64,000 nucleotides of DNA, taken from positions 67,570 through 131,569 of the forward strand of contig CANJQT010000001.1 of the NCBI GenBank assembly GCA_947476475.1, in the 5' to 3' direction. Below, piece after piece: positions 11,790 to 19,744 of this stretch; position 1 is the first letter of the stretch; each line of letters starts with the position of its first letter. Origin of the DNA: Paracoccaceae bacterium (GTDB taxonomy: Bacteria; Pseudomonadota; Alphaproteobacteria; Rhodobacterales; Rhodobacteraceae). A model generated the notes under the pieces. The model saw only the letters and a program-made list of their open reading frames with translations, ran no database searches and had not been told where the DNA came from. Made by a program: the position numbers and the translations under genes.

Positions 11790-12495
11790 TGATAGGCAGT
11801 TCTTCTCAACCAAATTTCGCCCGGAAATTGATGGCATGCGCGCGTTTGCAGTTCTGGGGGTTGTCAGCTTTCACGCTTTTTCCGCTCTGGCGCCGGTGCC
11901 GGCCTCTTGTTGCGCCTTTGGCTGGCTGAACTTGCTTGCCGCAGAGTATCGGCCGCTTGGAAAGCGCATAGCGGCGGGCGGCGGGTCGGATCGAACCTGG
12001 TGTTCTAGGCAGAGGCCGGGATTTCGACAAATCTGCCGACACCAAGCCGCTTCTTCATCTGTGCAGCCTTGGCATAGAGGAGCAGTTCTACATTATCTGG
12101 CCGCTGTTCACGTGGATCGCGTGGAAAAGGTTTTTCGGCGGACTTATTGCCTGTGTTGCCTTGCGCAGGACGCCCGCGCCACCGGAAACCATTTTGTCGC
12201 CGCGACTGCCTTGGTGGACCTTCAGGCTTACGCAAACAGGGGTTTCACCTCCATATATGGCGAAAATCTAGCGTTTCTTCTGAAGGAGCCGGATTTCACT
12301 TACGCGCGTTTTGAGCGACCGCGCGCGTGTTCGGTTCCAGAGTCGCTCGAAGGTTGCGAAGAACATGGAAGGCCGCTCATCTTCCTCATAAGCGACTCGC
12401 ACGCAGGCGCCCTTTTGCCCGATTGAATGATCTTCGGCGCCGGTATGCCTTTGGGATAGGCACGGCGATGGGTTGCGAGGCGGTGCCTGCCACGC
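11790..12495 (+). pseudogene. Remnant of an OafA/YrhL-type O-acyltransferase with SGNH domain
   Basis: Three pieces of one family occur in order but in different frames. The N-terminal motif FRPEIDGMRAFAVLGVVSFHAF starts at 11815. A middle piece, KSADTKPLLHLCSLGIEEQF followed by YIIWPL, lies near 12030-12115 in another frame. A C-terminal SGNH-like piece LIFLISDSHAGALLPD ends near 12425; after one more frame change it continues as a short stretch with GIGTAMGCEAVPAT up to about 12495. A functional member is around 650 aa, so most of the membrane core is deleted. It would have acylated a cell-surface sugar. Frameshifts and internal deletion make it non-functional. Confidence 0.8.
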
Positions 12496-12677
12496 GGTAG
12501 CCGTTGGGAAGGCGGGATTGGTTAACTCAGGTGCTCTGTGCTTTGGGCAGAAAGCGCGCGTTCATTGGCGCTACAATGCGAATGTCGCTTTTGCGGCAAG
12601 CGGACCACTTCAAAGTGCTATCTGTGCCCCCTGTCTCGCGGGGAAGAATAGCCAATCGTATTGTAAGCCAGTCGGGG
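12496..12677. other. Short unassigned stretch between acyltransferase remnant and the AraC-type gene
   Basis: About 180 bases with no recognisable coding similarity in any frame. It probably continues the decayed region. No terminator or repeat stands out. Confidence 0.25.
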
Positions 12678-13697
12678 TCAGACTTGCGACCGCCCCATGC
12701 CTTGGGCCAGTTTGGTCGGTGCCGTGCCAAAGCGTGCACGAAAGCTTTTTGAAAAATGCGATACTGTGGAAAAGCCGCAGGCGATGGCCACCTCCATAAG
12801 GGTCATTTCTGTGGTGCTCAGCAGATTGCGTCCCCGGTCCAGACGCAGCCCGCGATAGAATTCGCCTGGTGTTTTTCCGACGGCATCCTGAAACAACCGC
12901 TCCAGATGTCTGCGCGAATAGCCCGCAGCAGCGGCCAGATCGTCCATCGACAATGGTTCATCAATGTGGCGGTTCATCAGGGTGACAGTGGCCACAAGCA
13001 CCGGGTTGCGAGAGGACATGAGTGCCGCGAGGGAACTGCGCTGTTCGGCGATCACGCCGGGCATCACGGTGCGCAGGCACATTTCCGATACCATGGCCGC
13101 AAAGGCGCTGCCGTGGTCATCGGCTATGATGGACAGCATCATGTCTGTCGATGCTGCACCGCCACCGCAGGTAAACACTCTGCCATCTGTCTCGAACCGG
13201 CCGAGCGTAGGTGAAAGCTTTGGAAAGGTCTCTGCAAAGCCGGGCTGGTTTTCCCAATGCAGAGTGAAGCGCCGCCCTTCCACCAGACCCGCCTTCGCCA
13301 GCGCCACCGCACCTGTGCATATGCCGCCCACGACGCCGCCAAAACGGTGATGCCGCTGGATTGCCGCCACAATGGCAGGATCAGCAGCCGCCATCTGCGG
13401 GTTGCCAGCGCAGACAAACAGCCGCGTCGCCTTGTCTTGCGGCTCAAGGCCGCCATCCACCCCCACGGGGATGCCGGAGGAGCTTGCCACAGCCTCACCC
13501 GATTGCGACAGCAAGCGCCAGCGATACAGCGGCTGCTGCGACAGCTGGTTGGCAATCCGCAATGGCTCGACCGCAGAGGCAAAGGCAAGCAGGGTGAAAC
13601 CCGGCACCAGAATGAAGGCATAACTGCGGGTTGCCCCGGTGTCGGGGACCGGAAAGAAGGCGGCTCCTTTTGGAACCAAAGGTTCACTTTGCGTCAT
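12678..13697 (-). CDS. GlxA-family transcriptional regulator (DJ-1/PfpI-like domain plus AraC HTH)
   Basis: 339 aa. The N-terminal DJ-1/PfpI-like domain (about residues 25-200) has the nucleophile-elbow segment VGGICTGAVALAKAGLV. The C-terminal AraC/XylS domain has DDLAAAAGYSRRHLERLFQ and the second helix-turn-helix ACGFSTVSHFSKSFRARFG. This architecture is that of GbdR/CdhR/ArgR-type activators, many of which control breakdown of betaines, carnitine or arginine. Start ATG 13697 follows a GAGGA ribosome site. It lies at the left edge of the accessory catabolic region and may control it, although it is transcribed away from the catabolic genes. Confidence 0.92.
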   Translation of the reverse strand: MTQSEPLVPKGAAFFPVPDTGATRSYAFILVPGFTLLAFASAVEPLRIANQLSQQPLYRWRLLSQSGEAVASSSGIPVGVDGGLEPQDKATRLFVCAGNPQMAAADPAIVAAIQRHHRFGGVVGGICTGAVALAKAGLVEGRRFTLHWENQPGFAETFPKLSPTLGRFETDGRVFTCGGGAASTDMMLSIIADDHGSAFAAMVSEMCLRTVMPGVIAEQRSSLAALMSSRNPVLVATVTLMNRHIDEPLSMDDLAAAAGYSRRHLERLFQDAVGKTPGEFYRGLRLDRGRNLLSTTEMTLMEVAIACGFSTVSHFSKSFRARFGTAPTKLAQGMGRSQV

Positions 13698-14065
13698 GGG
13701 CGAGCGGTCCTCGACAAAACTACCCTACACCAACGCCTTTCGCGAGATGCGGTCAAGGACGATGGCCACGGCCGCGATGGCATGGCCGGCGCGCAGGCCA
13801 ACGGCCGCCTCCATCCGCGTCTGGCCGCAGGCTTTGTGGTGCAGCAAAAGAAACGCCCGATGCGCGGGGAACTGTGTATCCGCTAGCCGCCTCTTGTGCG
13901 GGTCGGCAGGCCAAAGATTGCCATTCGTGTCAACAACACTGGTCAGGCTCTTTCCCTCGGCGGGTTTCGCCAACACTGTCCGATCGCGACCATTTGCGCC
14001 AAACGAAGCGGGAACCTTGATCCAGACGCGTCAGGGTGAACTGCTTTAACCATCTTGCCAAAAGT
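13698..14065. other. 368-base intergenic region, no gene supported
   Basis: Between two minus-strand regulator genes. Several open frames of 80-136 codons exist on both strands, but none has recognisable similarity or a convincing ribosome site. It must contain the promoter of the GlxA-type gene and the 3' end of the LuxR-type transcript. No terminator identified. Confidence 0.3.
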
Positions 14066-14863
14066 CTACTTCTGCATCCCCTCAAGCAATGGCAACATCA
14101 TCGTGAACAGTTCTGCTTGGGAAGAGATGTTGCACTTGGCAAAAAGTTGCCGCCGGAAAACCTTTATGGTTTCCGGGCTTAGCCCCAACCGTTGCCCAAT
14201 CGACGGCGTAGAGTGGCCTTGCAGAACCAGCAGCGCGACCTCGGATTGCCGGGCACTCAGGCGGATACCATGTTTGGTCTTCATTGAATAAGTCAGAAGG
14301 TCCTGAAGGGAACGGGTGGCTTCTTGCTCTGCTGCGGGCCGCGCCCGGGCTTGCCAGTTTGCAGTCAGGAGCGCCAGAATGACGGGCATATGCGACCTTA
14401 TCGCGTCCTTTTCTTTTGCGGAAAACGTTGCGGGGCCGGAGTCGTCGGTGCCCATTGATACCGTCAGGGTCGTGTCGGTATCCAAAGGCAGAAACACAGT
14501 CATTTCATCCAGAATTCCAATGCGTCCATAATACCATTTGAAGTATCGGCTGCGGCGAAATTGATCCGGCGCCATTTCCAGTAACGAGTAAATACCGCAC
14601 CCAAACCCGTTGAGATGGCATTGGTAAACGGGATCAAGCAGGTATGCCGCTGGTAGATACTGAGTTTCCAGCAGTCGAAAGACATCCTGACCATAGGCCG
14701 TGCAAAACAGGACCGAAGGCCGCGACTCGCCACGGAAAGCGATCACGATCAAATTGGCGAAGCCCAGAAGCGACCGCAGGTATTCAGCGAGACAGGCATA
14801 AAAATTGAGTTGCCCCACCGCCGCGATACTGTCTGCCAAGAGCGCAAACCGGGAATCTGTCAC
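14066..14863 (-). CDS. LuxR-family transcriptional regulator
   Basis: 265 aa. The N-terminal region of about 170 aa has no recognised domain and could be a GAF-like or autoinducer-like sensor fold. The C-terminal LuxR-type helix-turn-helix is clear: LSARQSEVALLVLQGHSTPSIGQRLGLS then PETIKVFRRQLFAKCNISSQAEL. The start is a GTG at 14863, placed by a strong GGAGGT ribosome site six bases upstream. It is divergent from the dimethylformamidase-like gene with a 120-base shared region holding a perfect palindrome, so it likely regulates that gene and itself. Confidence 0.88.
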   Translation of the reverse strand: MTDSRFALLADSIAAVGQLNFYACLAEYLRSLLGFANLIVIAFRGESRPSVLFCTAYGQDVFRLLETQYLPAAYLLDPVYQCHLNGFGCGIYSLLEMAPDQFRRSRYFKWYYGRIGILDEMTVFLPLDTDTTLTVSMGTDDSGPATFSAKEKDAIRSHMPVILALLTANWQARARPAAEQEATRSLQDLLTYSMKTKHGIRLSARQSEVALLVLQGHSTPSIGQRLGLSPETIKVFRRQLFAKCNISSQAELFTMMLPLLEGMQK

Positions 14864-14877
14864 AAGATACCTCCATC

Positions 14878-14891
14878 GGGTTATATAACCC
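14878..14891. promoter_or_regulatory. Perfect 14-bp palindrome, candidate regulator site
   Basis: GGGTTATATAACCC is a perfect palindrome 15 bases upstream of the LuxR-type gene start, in the divergent promoter region. A weaker related site, GGTATATTCC, lies at 14931-14940. Both could be operators of the adjacent regulator; this is inferred from symmetry and position only. Confidence 0.45.
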
Positions 14892-14983
14892 TACAGAAAA
14901 CGATTGTATGATCAAGAGATGGTTTTAGGGGGTATATTCCTGAACGCCGACCTATTGTTCACGTCAAATACTGGTGGCTCGTG

Positions 14984-17044
14984 ATGCTGAAAGCCCTGGA
15001 TCATCGTGCGCTTCCTGTAGCGGGTTTCACAACACCATGGATCGCGTCGCCAGGGGTGGAACTGACGGTGCATGTTTCGGCTGATCGCGTGATCGGGCAG
15101 CCAAAGATCGTGCGGCTCGATACTCCAGGCACTTTCATGGTCGATTGGCCCGTTCAGTCGACCGAAGTAGATGCGACACTGAACAGACTTTCGACCGGAT
15201 CATGGTTGCGCATCGCGCAAGACACCCTTGCCGCTATCGGTCAGCCGCACGCGCTTACACTCGAATTTCTGCTGACCCGGAACACCGGGGTGCGCCGTCT
15301 GTTGGACTGGGGCGTCTTGGTGCTTGAGATAACGGACCAAACCCTTGCGCTGTGGGTTGAGGGCAAATGCCTGATGGCGGCGGCAGTCCCTTCAGGCGTC
15401 TGGATGACGCTGCGCCTTGACCTGACAGCAGCAGAGATCTTGCTGGCGATTGACGTGCATGACTCTATGGACGGCAGGCGCATCGAACACCGCATTGCCG
15501 AATCCGGCGCCAAGGCGCGTGGCGCAGACATCGCTTTTGGCAGCGACGTTAACCAAACCTTGCCAACATTGAATGCACGGTATGGGCGTATCGGGCTTGT
15601 GGCCGACGCCGGGGCGGTGGGCTGGGCCTTTCCCACAACCCTTACCTTGGGTCGCTTGCCCTCTACCAGCGGACTGCCGGGCATCCCTTTAGAGATTGTC
15701 AATCTGCCGACATTCTGTGTCCGGTCGTGCCGATGGGACGGGTCAAGTTTCGATCCCCGCCATGTCCCCACCCAGTATGACGCCATTCATTGTCATGACG
15801 ATGACATGCACCATTTCGATTGGCCCGCGACTGCCCGCGTCGCCATTCCCTCGGATGCGCCAAGCGGCATCTATGCTTGCGAGATCCCGTTTGACGGCGG
15901 ACGTGAGAGAATCGTTTTCTTCGTTTCCGCCATCAAACCACAGTCCCCACTGTTGTTCATTGTGCCCACCGCCACCTATCTGGCTTATGCCAACGAGGCA
16001 CTGCCCGAACATCTCTACCCTTGGGTTGCGGAAGACAAAGCGCATCGCTTTGCCCAGCAGAATGGCCTGCGCTCGCTTTACGATTATCACAATGACCTCA
16101 GCGGTGTGTCCATCACGACCAACCTGAAACCAATGCCAACGCTGCGGGAAGATTACATCTATCCGCTGTGCGGCTCCCCCCATAATCTTCCTGTCGATCT
16201 GCATCTTCTGCGGTTTCTACACCGTAACGGCATCGCCTTTGATCTGATGACGGACCATGATCTTCACGCCCGGGGTGTGACCGCACTGGCGGGATACCGG
16301 GGAGTGCTGACCGGCAGCCACCCCGAGTATGTCTCGCTTGAAATGGACCAGCATCTGCGCACGTTTCTGGCTGCGGGCGGCAGTCTGGCCTACCTTGGAG
16401 GCAACGGGTTTGCCGGTACGGTGGCCTTTCAAGATGACCTGATGGAACTTCGCCGATCACCGCTAGAGCCCTCGCGGACATGGGATGGCCCGGTTTCCGA
16501 ACAGCATCTCGCACTGACCAATCAGCCTGGCGGCTACCTGCGCGACCATGGCAAGGGCGAGTTTTCCCTGATTGGTGGCGCAATTTCACTGATGGGTTTC
16601 GATGCGGGCCGCCCCTTCAAGCGCACTCAGGAAAGCTATGCGCACAGTGTGGCTTGGCTTTTCGATGGCGTGCAGTCAGACGTTTTTGGCACAGATGGCA
16701 TCGTTCTGAACGGGGCTGCATCCTATGAGGTCGATGCAACCAACGTGCGGATGGGAACGTCGCCCGACACTGTGGTCATTGCCCGTGCCGATGGGTTTCC
16801 AGACAGTTTTTGTCACGATGCTTCGCGGTGGTATCCGGACGGCGAAGTCGAAAAACGCCGTCACCGCTGTGCCGAAATGACGCTCCGGCATCTGCCGTCG
16901 GGTGGGGTGATCTTTTCGGCAAGTTCAGTCGGTTGGTGCGGCGCATTGCCCGAAGACGACACGATGAACGATGTCGGAAGAATTACCCTCAATCTGATAA
17001 ACCGTATTCTAACCTGCCAAAAACAAGACCCTCATCAACCGTAG
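14984..17044 (+). CDS. N,N-dimethylformamidase large (beta) subunit-like protein
   Basis: 686 aa. The C-terminal half matches the catalytic region of dimethylformamidase large subunits: PTATYLAYANE near 328-338, LYDYHND near 365-371, GSHPEYVS around 444-451, then GGSLAYLGGNGF. In characterised enzymes two tyrosines and one glutamate bind a mononuclear iron; candidates here are Tyr332, Tyr366 and Glu448 (inferred by motif). The N-terminal part resembles a lectin-like domain. The usual small subunit is absent. I prefer ATG 14984 over GTG 14981. It is followed at 15 bases by an ABC importer, suggesting hydrolysis of an imported amide. The substrate is unknown. Confidence 0.82.
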   Translation: MLKALDHRALPVAGFTTPWIASPGVELTVHVSADRVIGQPKIVRLDTPGTFMVDWPVQSTEVDATLNRLSTGSWLRIAQDTLAAIGQPHALTLEFLLTRNTGVRRLLDWGVLVLEITDQTLALWVEGKCLMAAAVPSGVWMTLRLDLTAAEILLAIDVHDSMDGRRIEHRIAESGAKARGADIAFGSDVNQTLPTLNARYGRIGLVADAGAVGWAFPTTLTLGRLPSTSGLPGIPLEIVNLPTFCVRSCRWDGSSFDPRHVPTQYDAIHCHDDDMHHFDWPATARVAIPSDAPSGIYACEIPFDGGRERIVFFVSAIKPQSPLLFIVPTATYLAYANEALPEHLYPWVAEDKAHRFAQQNGLRSLYDYHNDLSGVSITTNLKPMPTLREDYIYPLCGSPHNLPVDLHLLRFLHRNGIAFDLMTDHDLHARGVTALAGYRGVLTGSHPEYVSLEMDQHLRTFLAAGGSLAYLGGNGFAGTVAFQDDLMELRRSPLEPSRTWDGPVSEQHLALTNQPGGYLRDHGKGEFSLIGGAISLMGFDAGRPFKRTQESYAHSVAWLFDGVQSDVFGTDGIVLNGAASYEVDATNVRMGTSPDTVVIARADGFPDSFCHDASRWYPDGEVEKRRHRCAEMTLRHLPSGGVIFSASSVGWCGALPEDDTMNDVGRITLNLINRILTCQKQDPHQP

Positions 17045-17059
17045 AAGAAGGACAAAAGC

Positions 17060-18019
17060 ATGAAAATGAACGCACTATTGACCGCTGGCCTGTTTTTTGC
17101 CGCGGTGTCATCGGCCGCCGCTGATCCGGTAAAACTGGGGCTTCAGCCGTGGCTGGGCTATGGTCCGCTTTGGATCGCCGAAGAAAAGGGCTTTTTTGAA
17201 GCACGCGGCGTGGATGTCGAACTGACGACGTTCAACTGGGATCAGGATATGACTGCAGCTTTGGCCAGCGGCAATCTCAACGTGATTGCCTCGGCCACCA
17301 ACGGCATGATCTCAAACCTTTTGCACGATGTTGATCAGAAGGGTTTTCTGATCATGGATGTGTCTTTCGAAGCCGATGCCGTCATGTCGAAAGGCGATGT
17401 GACAAGCATCGCCGACCTGAAGGGTAAGCAGATCGCTTTTGAATCGGGCACGACCAGCGATCTGCTGTTCAATTACGCGCTGAGCCAGAATGGCATGACC
17501 ATCGCCGATGTGACCCATGTTCCGATGGGCGCGTCCGAAGCCGGCCTTGCGCTAATTGCAGGGCGTGTCGACGCCGCCGTCTCCTACGAGCCCTATATTT
17601 CGGCGGCCCTTGGACAAGCCGACGGCTTCAAGGTGCTTTACACGGCTGCCGAAAAGCCCGGTCTGATCAGCGACATGTTGACGGCAAATTCCGAATGGAT
17701 CGCGGCCAATCCGGATGCCGTGCGCGGTTTGATCCTTGCTTGGGATGATGCGGTCAAGTTCATGCGTGAAAACCCCGAGGCCGGCGCAGAAATCATCGCA
17801 ACGGCAGTTAGCAGCCCGATGGAAGAGTTCCTGCCTGCATTCGAAGGCGTGAAGTTCTACAGCCTGGCCGAAAATGCCGAAGCACTGAACGGAAGCTTCC
17901 AGGCAACGCTGACCGAAATCGGCCAGGTCATGAATGCCACGAACCCAGCCGAAATCACCCGTGTCCCGGCCCCGGAAGAGATTCTGAGCCTCGATGTGCT
18001 GACCGAGTTGTCCAAGTAA
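17060..18019 (+). CDS. NitT/TauT-type ABC transporter substrate-binding protein
   Basis: Periplasmic binding protein of 319 aa with a Sec signal peptide (MKMNALLTAGLFFAAVSSAAA, cleavage near residue 21). It has the family opening KLGLQPWLGYGPLWIAEEKGFFEARGVDV and the middle segment LKGKQIAFESGTTSDLLFNYAL. Members bind nitrate, taurine, sulfonates, thiamine precursors or aromatic acids, so the ligand is not defined. It follows the amidohydrolase by 15 bases with an AGAAGGA ribosome site and is followed by a stem-loop and the permease gene. Confidence 0.92.
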   Translation: MKMNALLTAGLFFAAVSSAAADPVKLGLQPWLGYGPLWIAEEKGFFEARGVDVELTTFNWDQDMTAALASGNLNVIASATNGMISNLLHDVDQKGFLIMDVSFEADAVMSKGDVTSIADLKGKQIAFESGTTSDLLFNYALSQNGMTIADVTHVPMGASEAGLALIAGRVDAAVSYEPYISAALGQADGFKVLYTAAEKPGLISDMLTANSEWIAANPDAVRGLILAWDDAVKFMRENPEAGAEIIATAVSSPMEEFLPAFEGVKFYSLAENAEALNGSFQATLTEIGQVMNATNPAEITRVPAPEEILSLDVLTELSK

Positions 18020-18029
18020 TCCCCCAAAA

Positions 18030-18058
18030 GCGCGGCAGGCACCTTACGCTTGCCGCGC
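18030..18058 (+). promoter_or_regulatory. Stem-loop between binding-protein and permease genes
   Basis: A perfect 8-bp stem GCGCGGCA / TGCCGCGC with a 13-base loop follows the binding-protein stop by 10 bases, with no T tract. Such structures commonly protect the binding-protein mRNA and lower expression of the membrane component; that role is inferred. Confidence 0.55.
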
Positions 18059-18079
18059 ACCACTTCCAAAGGGCGTCTC

Positions 18080-18901
18080 ATGACATCTGCCACCTCTCTC
18101 TACACCCGTTTGGCGCGACTGTTTCGCCTGCGAAAAGACATCCACCCAACGCTGTTCACGTTAAGCGGGCTGTTCGTGCCACTGGTATTGTTGGCCGCGT
18201 GGTGGGGTGCGACGGCTTTTGGTCTGGTCAAACCACTGTTCCTGCCCAGCCCCGGAGACGTCATTGCCGAAGGCTGGAGACAGCTGACCGAAGGCATCTT
18301 GTTCACGGATGCCAAAATCAGCACCTATCGCATTCTGATCGGGTGGTTGGTGGCAACAGTTGTCGCGGTGCCCGTCGGCGTTTTGATGGGGAACTTTCGG
18401 ATCATCGAGGGCGCATTGGAGCCATTGATTTCGACCATTCGCTATATGCCCGTTGTAGCCCTGATCCCCTTGTCGATCCTTTGGGCCGGAATTGGCGACC
18501 TGCAGAAAGTTTTGATCCTTTTTCTCGGAACGTTCTTCCAGCAAGCACTGATGATCATGGACAACGTGAAAAATATTGATGCCAACCTCATCCGCGCTGG
18601 CCAGACACTGGGGTTCAGCAATCAGGAAATCCTGCGCCGCATCATTCTCCCCGCAGCAATGCCGGGAATTTGGGACACCTTCCGCATCACGATCGGGTGG
18701 ACCTGGACTTACCTTGTCGTTGCCGAACTGGTTGCGGCCAGCGACGGGCTGGGTCGGCGCATCATGGACGCGCAGCGCTATCTTGCAACGGATACGATCC
18801 TGTTCGGAACGCTGCTGATCGGTCTTCTCGGATTGATCACTGACTATTGTTTCAAAAAAACTGGGCAGGTTTTGTTCCGGTGGAACAAGGCGGGAAGGTG
18901 A
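18080..18901 (+). CDS. NitT/TauT-type ABC transporter permease
   Basis: Inner-membrane permease of 273 aa with about six hydrophobic segments. It has the SsuC/TauC-like LPSPGDVIAEGWRQL after the first segment and the cytoplasmic EAA-type loop IDANLIRAGQTLGFSNQEIL then RRIILPAAMPGIWDTFRI. I placed the start at ATG 18080; the open frame extends 30 bases upstream but into the stem-loop. It is four bases upstream of the ATPase gene. It forms the importer with its two neighbours. Confidence 0.93.
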   Translation: MTSATSLYTRLARLFRLRKDIHPTLFTLSGLFVPLVLLAAWWGATAFGLVKPLFLPSPGDVIAEGWRQLTEGILFTDAKISTYRILIGWLVATVVAVPVGVLMGNFRIIEGALEPLISTIRYMPVVALIPLSILWAGIGDLQKVLILFLGTFFQQALMIMDNVKNIDANLIRAGQTLGFSNQEILRRIILPAAMPGIWDTFRITIGWTWTYLVVAELVAASDGLGRRIMDAQRYLATDTILFGTLLIGLLGLITDYCFKKTGQVLFRWNKAGR

Positions 18902-18905
18902 TCAC

Positions 18906-19709
18906 ATGACAAGATCTTCATCTGAACCCATGCTGGTCTTGGACGGCGTTGGAAAGAACTTCTTGGTCGACAAAAAGTCAATCGTTGCTATCGACAGCAT
19001 TGACCTGACCCTGCGGAAAAATGAATTCGTGTCAGTTGTCGGCACGTCGGGCTGCGGCAAATCAACCCTGCTGAACATCGTTGGAGGGCTGGAGGAAGCG
19101 ACCTCGGGCGAAGTGCGCATCAATGGCGTGCCGGTCACCGGGCCGGGGCGTGATCGCGGGTTTGTCTTTCAGTCCTACAGCCTGTTTGAATGGATGACGG
19201 TCGAGGGCAATATCCGCTTTGCGCTGGAGAAATCCAATCATACCAAGGCGGAAAAAAGCGAACTCGTTGCTCATTTCGTAAAGGTCGTCGGCCTTGCGGG
19301 TTTCGAGAAGGCGTTTCCGCGCCAGTTGTCCGGCGGCATGCGCCAGCGCGTCGCCATTGCACGAGCGCTCGTTTATAAACCATCGATCTTGTTGATGGAC
19401 GAGCCGTTTGGTGCGCTGGACGCCCAGACACGCGGGATGATGCAAGAACTGCTCTTGCAGGTATGGGAAGACCATAAGGTCACCGTAATGTTCGTCACGC
19501 ACGACGTGGACGAGGCCATTTTTCTTGCTGATCGCGTCATTGTTTTGGCCAGCCGCCCCGGCAGGCTCAAACGCGATATCCAGATTGACCTGCCGCGCCC
19601 CCGCGCCTTTGACATCGTGACCCGGCCGGAATTCGCGGAGTACAAACGCCAGATATTGTCCGACATCCGCGAGGAAACGCTCAAGGTCATGGCAATGGAA
19701 CAGCCGTGA
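18906..19709 (+). CDS. NitT/TauT-type ABC transporter ATP-binding protein
   Basis: Cytoplasmic ATPase of 267 aa. Walker A GTSGCGKST is near 47-55, the Q loop is FVFQSYSLFEWMTV, the signature QLSGGMRQRVAIARAL, Walker B ILLMDEPFGALDAQT and the H-loop FVTHDVDEAIFLADR. Family members couple to SsuC/TauC-type permeases. It sits directly after the permease and before the HisD-like gene, whose start lies 36 bases beyond its stop. Confidence 0.95.
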   Translation: MTRSSSEPMLVLDGVGKNFLVDKKSIVAIDSIDLTLRKNEFVSVVGTSGCGKSTLLNIVGGLEEATSGEVRINGVPVTGPGRDRGFVFQSYSLFEWMTVEGNIRFALEKSNHTKAEKSELVAHFVKVVGLAGFEKAFPRQLSGGMRQRVAIARALVYKPSILLMDEPFGALDAQTRGMMQELLLQVWEDHKVTVMFVTHDVDEAIFLADRVIVLASRPGRLKRDIQIDLPRPRAFDIVTRPEFAEYKRQILSDIREETLKVMAMEQP

Positions 19710-19744
19710 CCGGTAGTCCACCTTCTCCTATTGAAAGACATCCC

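Noticed and set aside
13725..13976. An 83-codon minus-strand frame between two regulators
   Set aside because: No similarity recognised, no ribosome site, and overlapping frames of similar length on the plus strand.
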